From positions 1 through 64,000 of the forward strand of contig NZ_JANBVF010000025.1 of assembly GCF_024437655.1 (NCBI RefSeq): a DNA stretch of 64,000 nucleotides, written 5' to 3'. The position numbers were made by a program, and so were the translations under genes. Source of the DNA: Chitinolyticbacter albus (GTDB lineage Bacteria; Pseudomonadota; Gammaproteobacteria; Burkholderiales; Chitinibacteraceae). The notes beneath the pieces were generated by a model. That model made no database searches. It saw only the letters and a list, made by a program, of their open reading frames with translations, and was not told the origin of the DNA. This document shows positions 37,370 through 45,811 of the stretch, piece after piece. Numbering within the stretch: the first letter of the stretch is position 1; each line of letters starts with the position of its first letter.

Positions 37370-38206
37370 ATGCAAGCCACCATCCTCTGCGCCGAACGCC
37401 ACGCCGGCCCGCTCACGCTGGGTCATCTCGTCAGTACGCTGCGCCAGCGGCTGTTCTTCCAGGATCGCCACAACCAATACCTGCTGCTCGACGGTGAGAC
37501 CGACGAGCAGGTGCTCGATCTGGCTGCCGACCATCTGGCGGTCGGCATCGATCCGACTCGCGTCACGCTGCTCAATCGCCGCGCGGTGCCCGAGCTCGCC
37601 ACCCTGCAGCAGGCACTGCACTCCATCGCCCCGATCCAAGCCGGTGCCACCGCCACCTTGCTCGCCGGCCTGCAGCCGCAACTGGTTTCCGCCCACGCCG
37701 CTTCGACCGAAGCCCTGGCTGCCGCCAACCAGGTGATCCGCGCGGTCAACGCCCGAGCCGGACGCAAGCTCTTGGCCGAATCGCAGGCGCTGCTGCCCAC
37801 GCGCACGCCATTCGCCGCGCCGCGGGCTGCGCTCGACATCCCGTTCACTGCCGATGCCGACGCCATCGCCGCAGTGATCGCAGCGCTGCCATCGGCCACC
37901 CAGGTGGGATTGCCCGAGCGCGAGACCGACGGCCATCCGCTATTCCAGTTGCTCACCGTGTTCGAGCGCGACCTGCCCTTCGTCGACGATCTCAAGGCCA
38001 AGTTCCGTCGTGGTGGCTTGTCCGAGCGGGTGGTGAAAGCGCATCTGATCGACTGTGCCGAACGCATGCTGGCGCCGGTGCGCGAAACCCGCGCGGCACT
38101 GGCTGCGAATCGCGGCACGCTGCAGGCGGTGCTCGACGCCGGCAACGAGGCGGCGCGCGGCACGGTCGCCTCAGCGCTGGCCGAGGTACGCATCGCCCTT
38201 TCGTGA
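37370..38206 (+). CDS. Tryptophanyl-tRNA synthetase-like protein lacking KMSKS
   Basis: A 278-residue protein. The N-terminus ILCAERHAGPLTLGHLVSTL aligns with the first motif of bacterial TrpRS (TGxxPTGxLHLGHYxG), with Thr replacing the first His of the HIGH motif. The C-terminal third (DDLKAKFRRGGLSERVVKAH, APVRETRAALAANRGTLQAV) matches the TrpRS C-terminal helical end. The middle, which in TrpRS holds the RMTQFKDKS region, the AADIL tryptophan pocket and KMSKS, is shortened and rewritten; none of these motifs is visible. It cannot be expected to charge tRNA normally. The start ATG is preceded by AAGGGA inside a hairpin. True trpS is not in this window. Confidence 0.7.
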   Translation: MQATILCAERHAGPLTLGHLVSTLRQRLFFQDRHNQYLLLDGETDEQVLDLAADHLAVGIDPTRVTLLNRRAVPELATLQQALHSIAPIQAGATATLLAGLQPQLVSAHAASTEALAAANQVIRAVNARAGRKLLAESQALLPTRTPFAAPRAALDIPFTADADAIAAVIAALPSATQVGLPERETDGHPLFQLLTVFERDLPFVDDLKAKFRRGGLSERVVKAHLIDCAERMLAPVRETRAALAANRGTLQAVLDAGNEAARGTVASALAEVRIALS

Positions 38207-38222
38207 GCAGCCTTGCGGATTG

Positions 38223-39005
38223 CTACCCCAGCGTTGCCGCCAGCCCCGGTAGCACCCGCAGCGTGTTGGCATAGGTCTGCTCGGCGATACTGGCCACAGC
38301 GCTGCCGCGTAATTCGGCCAGTACGCCGGCGATGCGCGGCAACTGCCCCGGCTCGTTGCGCCCCGGCGGCGAGCCCGCCAACCAGGCCGGCGCGATATCG
38401 GGCGCATCGGTTTCCAGCACGATGGACTCCAGCGGCAACTCGGCCGCAAGGCGGCGGATGCGTTGCGAACCGCTGTAGGTCATCGCGCCGCCGAAACCCA
38501 GCGCGAAACCGAGCTTGATGAATTCTTCGGCCTGCTGGCGGCTGCCGTTGAAGGCGTGCGCGATGCCGCCCTTCACCTGCCACTTGCGCAGGTATTTGAG
38601 CACCGGGTCCTGGCTGCGCCGGATGTGCACGATCACCGGCAGATCGAAATCACGCGCGAGCTTCAACTGCCCTTCGAACAGCGCGATCTGGCGCGCGGCA
38701 TCCAGGCCCGCTACATAGAAATCCAGGCCGATCTCGCCGACGGCCACCGGTGGTTCACGCTTCAGCCACTCGGCCAGCACATCGAGGTGCGCGTCGCGGT
38801 GCTCGGCGACGTAAATGGGGTGCAGGCCGAACGCGAGCGCCATGCCGTAGCGTTCACGCATCGCCAGTGTCTGATCGAAGGTGGCCACGGTGATGGCGGG
38901 CACCACCTGCTGAACGATACCGGCCGCGCGCGCGCGCGCCACCACCGCATCGCGGTCGGCATCGAACTCCGGGGCATCCAGGTGGCAGTGGCTGTCGATG
39001 AACAT
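38223..39005 (-). CDS. TatD family hydrolase, YjjV-like
   Basis: This 260-residue second TatD-family protein has FIDSHCHLDAPEFDADR, FGLHPIYVAEHRDAHLD, VGEIGLDFYVAG, PVIVHIRRSQDPVLKYLR, HAFNGSRQQAEEFIKLG and LETDAPDIAPAWL. The metal-binding residues are in place. The sequence differs from the tatD gene at 21 kb (FN-GS instead of FTES), fitting the YjjV branch. It probably acts as a metal-dependent nuclease or esterase. It is convergent with the TrpRS-like gene. Confidence 0.9.
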   Translation of the reverse strand: MFIDSHCHLDAPEFDADRDAVVARARAAGIVQQVVPAITVATFDQTLAMRERYGMALAFGLHPIYVAEHRDAHLDVLAEWLKREPPVAVGEIGLDFYVAGLDAARQIALFEGQLKLARDFDLPVIVHIRRSQDPVLKYLRKWQVKGGIAHAFNGSRQQAEEFIKLGFALGFGGAMTYSGSQRIRRLAAELPLESIVLETDAPDIAPAWLAGSPPGRNEPGQLPRIAGVLAELRGSAVASIAEQTYANTLRVLPGLAATLG

Positions 39006-39086
39006 CTGGGGAACTCTGGGCGTTTTGGGCTATCTGTTCCTCGCCGCCACAGGGGGCGGCATAACGTAACGATAACAGGGATCAAG

Positions 39087-40040
39087 ATGACCGAATTATG
39101 GATATGGGGCGTGTTCGCCGCCGTGGTGATCACGCTCCTGGCCTTCGATCTGGGGGTGTTGCACAAGGATGACCGCGAGATCGGGGTGAAGGAGAGCCTC
39201 AAGCTGTCGGCCTTCTATATCGCCGCCGGCCTCGCCTTCGGCGGCTTCGTCTGGTGGCAGAAGGGCGCGACGGCCGGCATGGATTACTACACCGGTTTCC
39301 TGGTCGAAAAATCGTTGTCGATGGATAACGTGTTCGTGATTTCGCTGATCTTCACCAGCCTGGCGGTGCCGCGCGAATACCAGCACCGGGTGCTGTTCTG
39401 GGGCATCCTCGGCGCCATCGTGATGCGCGCCGTGATGATCGGCCTGGGTGCCGCGCTGGTGCACGAATTCAGCTGGATCCTGCTGGTGTTCGGCGCGTTC
39501 CTCTTGTTCACCGGGGTGAAGATGCTGCTCTCGGACGACGAGGAAACGGATATCGAGCAGAACCGCATCTTCCGCTACCTGAAATCGCACCTGAAGATGA
39601 CGCCCAAGCTGCAAGGCCACCACTTCTTTGTCGACGGCAGCAAGGTGGGCCTGACCGCCGGGCGCTACGCGACACCGCTGTTCCTGGCGCTCTTGATGGT
39701 GGAAGCGGCCGACCTGATCTTCGCGGTCGATAGCATTCCGGCGATCTTCGCGATCACGCAGGATCCGTTCATCGTCTACACGTCGAACATCTTCGCCATC
39801 CTCGGCCTGCGCGCACTCTACTTCGCGCTCGCCGCCATGGTGCACCGCTTCCACTATCTGAAGTACGCGCTCGCCATCGTGCTGATCTTTATCGGCATCA
39901 AGATCGGCCTCGTGTATGTGGACTACAAGATTCCATCGCCGATCTCACTGGTGGTCACCTTCGGCCTGCTGCTCGCCGGCGTGCTCTACTCCATGCACAA
40001 GACGCGCGGAGAACCGATCCCGGAAAAACCGCAGTCCTGA
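39087..40040 (+). CDS. TerC family integral membrane protein
   Basis: A 317-residue protein with about nine membrane segments and the two conserved acidic motifs SLSMDNVFVISLIF and FAVDSIPAIFAIT. A cytoplasmic loop contains SDDEETDIEQNRIFRYLK. TerC/Alx proteins are linked to manganese export and metallation of exported proteins. It starts at ATG 39087 with AGGGATC before it. I looked for a yybP-ykoY type manganese riboswitch in the short gap upstream and did not see one. Confidence 0.92.
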   Translation: MTELWIWGVFAAVVITLLAFDLGVLHKDDREIGVKESLKLSAFYIAAGLAFGGFVWWQKGATAGMDYYTGFLVEKSLSMDNVFVISLIFTSLAVPREYQHRVLFWGILGAIVMRAVMIGLGAALVHEFSWILLVFGAFLLFTGVKMLLSDDEETDIEQNRIFRYLKSHLKMTPKLQGHHFFVDGSKVGLTAGRYATPLFLALLMVEAADLIFAVDSIPAIFAITQDPFIVYTSNIFAILGLRALYFALAAMVHRFHYLKYALAIVLIFIGIKIGLVYVDYKIPSPISLVVTFGLLLAGVLYSMHKTRGEPIPEKPQS

Positions 40041-40051
40041 TCCCAGCAATG

Positions 40052-40077
40052 AAAAACGCCCCAACCGGGGCGTTTTT
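40052..40077. terminator. Bidirectional terminator between TerC and DUF475 genes
   Basis: The stem AAAAACGCCCC-AACC-GGGGCGTTTTT is flanked by A and T runs and lies between the two convergent stops. Confidence 0.93.
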
Positions 40078-40097
40078 CCTTTGGGCAGGCGTAACGC

Positions 40098-41156
40098 TCA
40101 GATCGATCCGGACAGCGCGCTTTCCCGCTTGTTCACCCACCACGAATGGATGGCCGCCAGCACGATCAGGACCGCAGCCACGCCGCCGGTGATGGCTTCC
40201 GGGATATGCCAGCGTGCCGCCAGCAGCATCACGGCTGCCAACGCGCCGATCGCCCAGAACGCGCCGTGCTCCAGGTAGCGCAGCGACGACAGCGTGCCCT
40301 TGTACACCAGCAGCAACGTGAACGAGCGCACGAACATGGCGCCGATGCCGAGGCCAATGGCGATCAGGAAGATGTTCTTGGTCAGCGCAAACGCACCGAG
40401 CACGCCATCGAACGAGAACGAGGCATCGAGGATTTCCAGGTAGAGGAAGCCGCTCCAGCCCGTCTTGGCGGCGGCGTTGTCGTCGCCCAACAGGCTGCCT
40501 ATGCCATCGACCGCCACGTATACCGCCACGCCCCACAACCCGGCGACCAGGAAGCGATAGCCATCGACCTCGGGCAGCAGATTCGCCACACCCAGCAGGA
40601 TCAGGATGGAGAGCAAAATGGCCGCCATATCCACCTTCCCCAGCTTGGCCAGCACGCGCTCGATCGGCTTGAACCAGTGCTCGTCCTTCTCGTGATCGAG
40701 AAAGAAGTTCCAGAACACCAGCATCAAGAAAGCACCGCCGAAGGCCGTGACCTCGATATGCGCCGACTGCAGGATGCTGGCGTACTCATGCGGATTAACG
40801 ATGGCCATCGACAGCACATCGCTGGCCGGCCAACTGCCCGTGCTCAGCCACTGGTACAGCGAAACCGGCCCCGGCAGCGGCGCCATCCACGCGATCACGC
40901 CGACGATCACCAGCGGGAACACCACCCGCATGCCGAACACCGCCACCAGCATGCCCCAAACGAGGAAGCGGCGACGCCACTTCTCGTCCCAGTGCTTGAG
41001 CACCGAGGCATTGACCACCGCGTTGTCGAAAGACAGGCTGGTTTCCAGCAGTGCCAGGTTGAACGCCACCCAGAGCCCGCCCCAGCCGCCCAGGGCCCAG
41101 GCAGCGGCCAGGCCCAGCGCGGTGACGATGTAGGAACCGCCAAAGTACTGCCACAT
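40098..41156 (-). CDS. DUF475 (TerC-like) integral membrane protein
   Basis: A 352-residue protein with about nine hydrophobic segments and the paired acidic motifs LETSLSFDNAVVNASVL and LDASFSFDGVLGAFALT, the DUF475 version of the TerC fold. The ATG at 41156 has GAGGGT at a suitable distance; a GTG at 41165 is less likely because it would overlap that sequence. Related genes are found in tellurite-resistance and metal-homeostasis operons. It faces the TerC gene tail to tail. Confidence 0.9.
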   Translation of the reverse strand: MWQYFGGSYIVTALGLAAAWALGGWGGLWVAFNLALLETSLSFDNAVVNASVLKHWDEKWRRRFLVWGMLVAVFGMRVVFPLVIVGVIAWMAPLPGPVSLYQWLSTGSWPASDVLSMAIVNPHEYASILQSAHIEVTAFGGAFLMLVFWNFFLDHEKDEHWFKPIERVLAKLGKVDMAAILLSILILLGVANLLPEVDGYRFLVAGLWGVAVYVAVDGIGSLLGDDNAAAKTGWSGFLYLEILDASFSFDGVLGAFALTKNIFLIAIGLGIGAMFVRSFTLLLVYKGTLSSLRYLEHGAFWAIGALAAVMLLAARWHIPEAITGGVAAVLIVLAAIHSWWVNKRESALSGSI

Positions 41157-41357
41157 TGCGTGCACCCTCAGTCAGAAATCGTTTGCATTATGCCTGTATG
41201 GCCGACAAATCGAGCCGGCGCAGCAAGCAAATGGCGTATCGCGGCCGCAGCGGCGACGGATGAGCGCCCCACTGGCCACGGTCAGGAGTGGCTCGTGAAC
41301 CGGGCGAGCTGGCGGCGAAAACCCGCCACCAACACCGCTACCTGCCCGCCCCCCGCC

Positions 41358-41386
41358 TTGGTCGGCCCCGGCAAAACGCCTATACT
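41358..41386 (+). promoter_or_regulatory. Sigma-70-type promoter for the PIG-L deacetylase gene
   Basis: TTGGTC (41358) and TATACT (41381) are separated by 17 bases, a good match to the -35/-10 consensus, about 50 bases before the start codon of the next gene. Confidence 0.55.
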
Positions 41387-41434
41387 CGCCAGCATCTAGC
41401 GGCCTCGAGCCACCTACCCATGGAGCCCCCTTCG

Positions 41435-42292
41435 ATGAGCAATCCTTACCTCGATCTCGTTGCCGCCCACGACAAGTTGCTGCAGACCGCCGGCCCGCTG
41501 TTTTCCTCGCTGGACGGCCTGAACGTGCCGCAGCCGCCGGCCCTGCCTGCCAATGCGCCCGTGGTGATGATCTTCGCGCCGCATCCGGACGACGAATGCA
41601 TCATCGGCGCACTGCCGCTGCGCCTGGGCCGTGAAGCGGGCTTCAAGGTGGTGAACGTGGCGGTGACGCAAGGCTCCAACCTCAAGCGCCAGCCCGAGCG
41701 CTGGACGGAACTGAAGAACGCCTGTGACCTGTTGGGCTGGGAGTTGTGCGAGACCATTCCTGGCGGCCTGATGAGCGTGGGCACCAAGACCCGCGATGCC
41801 GACCCGACCGCCTGGGCCGAGAAAGTGGACGCGATCGCCCGCCTGATCGAGGAATACCAGCCGGCCGTATGCGTATTCCCGCACGACAACGACTATCACT
41901 CGGCCCACATCGGCACCCACTACCTGGTGATCGACGCGCTGGCCAAGGTCGGCCACCGTTGCGTGCTAGGCCTGTCCGAATTCTGGCGCCAGATGGACAC
42001 GCCGAACGCGCTGATCGCCACCGGCAACGCCGACACCGCCGACCTGATCGCGGCGCTCGCCTGCCATGTGGGTGAAGTGGAGCGCAATCCCTACCACCTG
42101 CGCCTGCCGGGCTGGATGGCCGACAACGTCCGTCGTGGCGCCGAAGTCTGTGGCGGCCAAGGCGCCGCAGCACCGACCTTCAGCTTCGGCACCATCTACA
42201 AGGTGGCCCAGTTTGATGGCCGCGCCATAGTCGAGACCGGGCAGAAGTACACGATTGCGGCGGATGGCGATATCAAGGCTGTGCTGGCCTGA
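41435..42292 (+). CDS. PIG-L / LmbE family deacetylase
   Basis: This 285-residue protein has the zinc motif FAPHPDDECIIGALPLRLG near residue 50, then NVAVTQGSNLKRQPER and the distal His in HSAHIGTHYLVIDAL. The family removes N-acetyl groups from N-acetylglucosamine derivatives. In an organism with a chitobiase, a role in chito-oligosaccharide deacetylation is possible, but the substrate is not shown by the sequence. The start is chosen by GGAG ten bases upstream; an in-frame ATG at 41420 is the alternative. Confidence 0.88.
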   Translation: MSNPYLDLVAAHDKLLQTAGPLFSSLDGLNVPQPPALPANAPVVMIFAPHPDDECIIGALPLRLGREAGFKVVNVAVTQGSNLKRQPERWTELKNACDLLGWELCETIPGGLMSVGTKTRDADPTAWAEKVDAIARLIEEYQPAVCVFPHDNDYHSAHIGTHYLVIDALAKVGHRCVLGLSEFWRQMDTPNALIATGNADTADLIAALACHVGEVERNPYHLRLPGWMADNVRRGAEVCGGQGAAAPTFSFGTIYKVAQFDGRAIVETGQKYTIAADGDIKAVLA

Positions 42293-42310
42293 TCCATCTT
42301 TCACTCGATA

Positions 42311-42343
42311 AAAACGGCAGCTCGTTGACGGGCTGCCGTTTTT
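42311..42343 (+). terminator. Rho-independent terminator after the PIG-L gene
   Basis: The arms AAAACGGCAGC and GCTGCCGTTTTT form a stem with a loop of about ten bases, 18 bases after the stop codon. Confidence 0.88.
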
Positions 42344-42377
42344 CCTTTCCTACACATCAAGCCAGACAATCAAGAAC

Positions 42378-42929
42378 ATGACCACAGCGAGAAAGATTCG
42401 TCCGCTACTTACGCACCTTTTTGCAGCAACTGTCGGTGCAAGCATTGCATTGTGGTTCATGCCATACCTAGAAGCAAAGCTGAGAACTCCGCCGCCTGAA
42501 ACAGACGTAGATCGTTTGTATCGTTTTATGTTGTCAATTCCGGCCCATGAAATTATGGAAGCGGATAAAGCCTACAAATCAGACATATCTATTGCCGCCA
42601 AAGCCTACGCGCAAGAAAGGGCCATAAAGTGGGCATTTGAAATGAAGCCTGAACCACGGAAAAATGCAAGAAACTATGAAATCGCGGTTCTTCACGCCAA
42701 ACTTGGCATTCTACAGGCCCAGCAAGGCGACCAAGCAATTGCAAACAAGAACTTTGCGACTTCAATGGAGTATTGGCAAAAAATGGGGATTCATTTTCAA
42801 AGCCAAGACCGGCTTCTTACCGCATTCGATGCCTATGGCACTCCCGGGTTCGTGACCGCCGTCAAGAAGCACGCTGTCTTTGACGCTGGTAAGCAACCCC
42901 AGCTGACCAAAGCAACCAAGAGTGAATAA
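42378..42929 (+). CDS. Hypothetical membrane-anchored protein, AT-rich
   Basis: This 183-residue protein has one N-terminal hydrophobic helix (LLTHLFAATVGASIALWFM) and a soluble helical region with TPR-like spacing (IAVLHAKLGILQAQQGDQA, IANKNFATSMEYWQKMG). Base composition is clearly lower in GC than in the housekeeping genes to the left, as in the DUF262-HEPN island to the right, so it may belong to the same foreign segment although it lies outside the inverted repeat. No family is recognised. Confidence 0.65.
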   Translation: MTTARKIRPLLTHLFAATVGASIALWFMPYLEAKLRTPPPETDVDRLYRFMLSIPAHEIMEADKAYKSDISIAAKAYAQERAIKWAFEMKPEPRKNARNYEIAVLHAKLGILQAQQGDQAIANKNFATSMEYWQKMGIHFQSQDRLLTAFDAYGTPGFVTAVKKHAVFDAGKQPQLTKATKSE

Positions 42930-43014
42930 CGTATCTCCTGGAGACTTTCGAGAAAACCGGGACAGACCACGATTTCTCGCATCTTTACAGAAGCATCACA
43001 TGCTCAGCGCCTAC

Positions 43015-43200
43015 GGCGCGGTGTTTGGATGCCGGTTCCGCCCGGCGGACGGGTTCATTTCTTTTGCTTCGCCAAAAGAAACGAACCAAAGAAAAGGCGA
43101 CCCCGCCTTGCGGCCCTCCGGGCTACCCTCAGTCGGTCGCGAGCCAAGGTCTCGCTCCACTCCTTCGGCGCTGGCCAAGGGGAGGAAAACCACGTGCCGG
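43015..43200 (+). repeat. Long inverted repeat, left copy (IR-L)
   Basis: About 186 bases nearly identical to the reverse complement of 45606-45801, with only scattered mismatches. It contains an internal hairpin GGTTCATTTCTTTTG/CAAAAGAAACGAACC around a CTTCGC loop (43052-43087). Open frames crossing it in both copies are repeats of the same sequence and not genes. Together with the right copy it brackets the HEPN/DUF262 pair. Confidence 0.9.
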
Positions 43201-43438
43201 TATGGCTGCCAGAGCGTGAAGTTGCTGAAAGGATGCCCCCATCCACGCCTTTGGGTTCCCTCCAGTAGACAATCGAGTCGGTACCTGCGCAACTCGCTGC
43301 GCTCAAACAGTGCTTGCCGAAACCCCGCCCCGCTTGTTCCTCGCTCGGCGCCTCTAAGGGGGTCGGGTGGCGTGCGAGTATTGCCATTATGGCGAAACGC
43401 AAGCCCCTCACCACGCTCGCGGACCAATTCGGTATCCA
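43201..43438. other. Gene-free stretch between IR-L and the HEPN gene
   Basis: I see no gene here. The stretch is moderately GC-rich, unlike the AT-rich genes that follow, and contains GCTTGTTCCTCGCTCGGCGC and similar words that read like further dispersed repeat sequence. The bases 42930-43014 before IR-L also hold nothing recognisable. Confidence 0.5.
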
Positions 43439-44152
43439 TTATGCAGCATCTGGCAAATTAGTCATGGCGAGACGCGCGTAACCATCGGGGTTAAGAAATG
43501 CATACAATTGGAAATGATTTTCTAGCAACCCAATAAAAAGATCCACCGTGCGTCCAACCGCATCAAGGCGAAGCTCTAGCTCAGCAGCGCGACCACGTGC
43601 TCCGATAGTAGATGGGTTGGCTCGTCCATGCGCCACTTGGTGACGTTTAGCAACAACTTCATCGATATAGTGTCTATCTGGATTTAGCAACAAGGGACTG
43701 CTTGAAACTCCGAGATAACTTGCAACCTGAGCCAACGTCTCCGTGCTAGAGCTCTGCAGATGAATGGCAAATACGGAATTCTCGATTCTACACGCCTCGT
43801 CAGATTGAATAGAATTTACAAAATCAACGCGTCTTTTCCATTTTTTATCCGTTCTTTCATCAGAAAGACTCTTGAATTGAGAATTCATAGCGGTCGGCAG
43901 GAAGTGGAGCGCCAATTCTCTATTTTTAGGCCCAAGATCGGCTACAGCTTGCAGAAAACTCGTCACCGCGTCGTTGAGCGATTGCTCTAGGGCACCGTAC
44001 AAGTGGACATAAAACATACCGCGAATAATCTTTACTTCCTCTGCGTCTTTTGGCGGAGTTTCCTTGGACTCGTATACTTTGATAAACGAAAGCAATGCCC
44101 GTACTTCCCGCAGCCTATCGTCTATCAAGACTCTTGATATCTTCAATGGCAT
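43439..44152 (-). CDS. HEPN domain protein (MAE_28990/MAE_18760-like)
   Basis: This 237-residue protein has N-terminal helices LIDDRLREVRALLSFIKVYE, GMFYVHLYGALEQSLNDAVT, and the C-terminal motif DEVVAKRHQVAHGRANPS, where R-x4-H (RHQVAH) is the HEPN ribonuclease signature. The layout matches MAE_28990/MAE_18760-type HEPN proteins found next to DUF262 genes in defence or toxin-antitoxin islands. The ATG at 44152 comes one base after the DUF262 stop; a GTG at 44170 is the alternative. It is AT-rich. The likely activity is RNA cleavage, held back or triggered by its partner. Confidence 0.8.
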   Translation of the reverse strand: MPLKISRVLIDDRLREVRALLSFIKVYESKETPPKDAEEVKIIRGMFYVHLYGALEQSLNDAVTSFLQAVADLGPKNRELALHFLPTAMNSQFKSLSDERTDKKWKRRVDFVNSIQSDEACRIENSVFAIHLQSSSTETLAQVASYLGVSSSPLLLNPDRHYIDEVVAKRHQVAHGRANPSTIGARGRAAELELRLDAVGRTVDLFIGLLENHFQLYAFLNPDGYARLAMTNLPDAA

Positions 44153-44153
44153 A

Positions 44154-45224
44154 TCAGCGAAGGAAATCACGCACCAATTCGATTCTTCCGGTTACCATTC
44201 GTTTGTTATTCGTCCCTGCGGTAGAAAGAGTTTTTAGCTTTTGATCTTTAATTAATCTTTGAAGTTTACCGCAATCAGGATTAATCCCTTCTTCAATAGC
44301 CAACGCCGTCCCAACCGAAAGTGCTTCGAAAAGATTTGCGGAGGTTATTGTGGCCTTACCTCGCTTGAGCCCTTCTGGAAACGCATCTGCAAGGGCAGAG
44401 AGCGTTTTTTTACATAGATTGATTTGTGCATTTGATAGTGGCCGGCTCGAATTTTCTTTCATGTAATCATTAAGAAACCCCTTGACACTATGCTCAAAAT
44501 TCTTGTAGTTATTTAGATAGGCAAAGTATCTAAGTGCATATTCTTCTGCCGTCCCGTTTTTTGAGTCACTCTCTCGCAATTTAACCACTTTCTTGAAACT
44601 ATCAAGAGCGGATATTTTTCTCAGAGATTCGTTGAATGGCCCTCGGTAAATACAGTTGCGTATTTCTTGGTTCGTAAGCAGAACGCCGCCAGTATTTAGG
44701 CGCTCAAATAAATCAAATCTAACATTAAGGTCACTCTTGTCATTGAGTACCGTCACCCTAATTGGACGAGTCATAAACATCAATTGCATTGATTTGGGTA
44801 ATTCGGCAAATGACAAATCGTTCAACGTACTTAACTTTTCAAGCTCAGCAATCTTGAGCGGTGTTTTTCTGTTTATGGCCGATAAAAGGTTTAACTCTCC
44901 AACAAAATGAGCAATAGTTGACAGTCTTTGGACCCCATCAACGATCTCCCATGTAGCATCTGAATTTGTTGCCATAAACAGACTGGGAACAGGAATTCAT
45001 AGAAAAATGGACTCTATGAGCTCAGATTCGCGCGCCTCATTCCATATAAACTGTCGCTGATATTCTGGAGGAACAAAAATTGCCCCTTCAGAAAACATAT
45101 CGTAGATCTGCCGGATTGTCATGTCATAGCTATCAAATGAAACAAGTCGACGCTCGCGATCCAATTGATTTTGAAGTTCAGAAAAAGTAGTTTCAGTTTT
45201 TTGTGACATATTAAATCCGCTCAT
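44154..45224 (-). pseudogene. DUF262 (GmrS/ParB-like) protein gene interrupted by one in-frame TGA
   Basis: A single frame of 357 codons encodes a whole DUF262 protein except for TGA at 44997-44999. Before it: VPPEYQRQFIWNEARESELI, then ESIFL. After it: IPVPSLFMATNSD, WEIVDGVQRLSTIAHFVG and the helical remainder. The stop replaces the conserved Gly of the IFLGIPVP motif; a single G to T change of GGA would give it. No frameshift is present. DUF262 domains have a ParB-like NTPase/nuclease fold, as in GmrS and BrxU. Either the gene is freshly inactivated, the base is a sequencing error, or translation reads through. A restart at the ATG of 44975 would lack the first 83 residues. Confidence 0.85.
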
Positions 45225-45605
45225 GTCTACGTCAGGTGTTATGTCTCGTACGATACATCTACTTTAGCAGCCCAGCCTTTTGCAGGATTGCTGCCATGTT
45301 ACGTGTTACTCAACAATACAATGTGAACACGAACCGCACTAGTCAGCAAGTGGCTAGGTGTCCAGTACCGGACGATAATATAAGTCCTCGCAGCTGGCGG
45401 CTGCACTGTGCCCGCCATGCTCTTGCCAAGCTGCGCTCCTCCTCCTCCGAGTCGGCCCCATGATCGTCCACTTGCACCAGCGCGCTCGTACCACCCCGGC
45501 CGTCCGCGCCGTGGGGAGCTGGGGCCAGGTCTTGTATTTTGCGCACGCAGGGTCCTTGGTTTGCATTCCTACGGGATTCAAAGTCGCATCATTGCGGCGC
45601 ACTTG
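45225..45605. other. Gene-free stretch upstream of DUF262 with a REP-like motif
   Basis: No gene is recognised. The AT-rich first 80 bases should hold the promoter of the DUF262-HEPN pair. GGGGCCAGGTCTTGTATTTT followed by GCG (45521-45543) is about 19/22 identical to the head of the 124-bp repeat unit at 6 kb, linking the two accessory regions by a shared dispersed motif. Confidence 0.5.
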
Positions 45606-45801
45606 CCGGCGCGTGGTTTTCTTCCCCTTGGCCAGCGCCGAAGGAGTGGAGCGAGACCAGAGGCTCGCGACCGACTGAGGGCAGCCCGGAGGGCCGCAAG
45701 GCGGGGTCGCCTTTTCTTTGGTTCGTTTCTTTTGGCGAAGCAAAAGAAATGAACCCGTCCGCCGGGCGGAACCGGCCCCCAAACACCGCGCCGAAGGCGC
45801 T
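45606..45801 (-). repeat. Long inverted repeat, right copy (IR-R)
   Basis: The reverse complement of 43015-43200 with few differences, including the same internal hairpin (about 45717-45752). It ends about 10 bases before the stop codon of the LytTR regulator gene. The pair could pair as a large stem, recombine to invert the island, or be two copies of a dispersed repeat. Confidence 0.9.
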
Positions 45802-45811
45802 AACCCGCCCC

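Noticed and set aside
38463-39086. Long N-terminal extension of the TerC protein
   Set aside because: The frame is open only because it is antisense to the yjjV-like tatD gene. The family start and ribosome-binding site are at 39087.
39006-39086. Manganese riboswitch (yybP-ykoY) before the TerC gene
   Set aside because: The gap is only 81 bases, and none of the conserved words of that riboswitch was found.
43015-43439. Genes of 60-180 codons in the inverted repeats
   Set aside because: The same frames appear in both repeat copies and on both strands. They come from dispersed GC-rich repeat sequence and have no domain.
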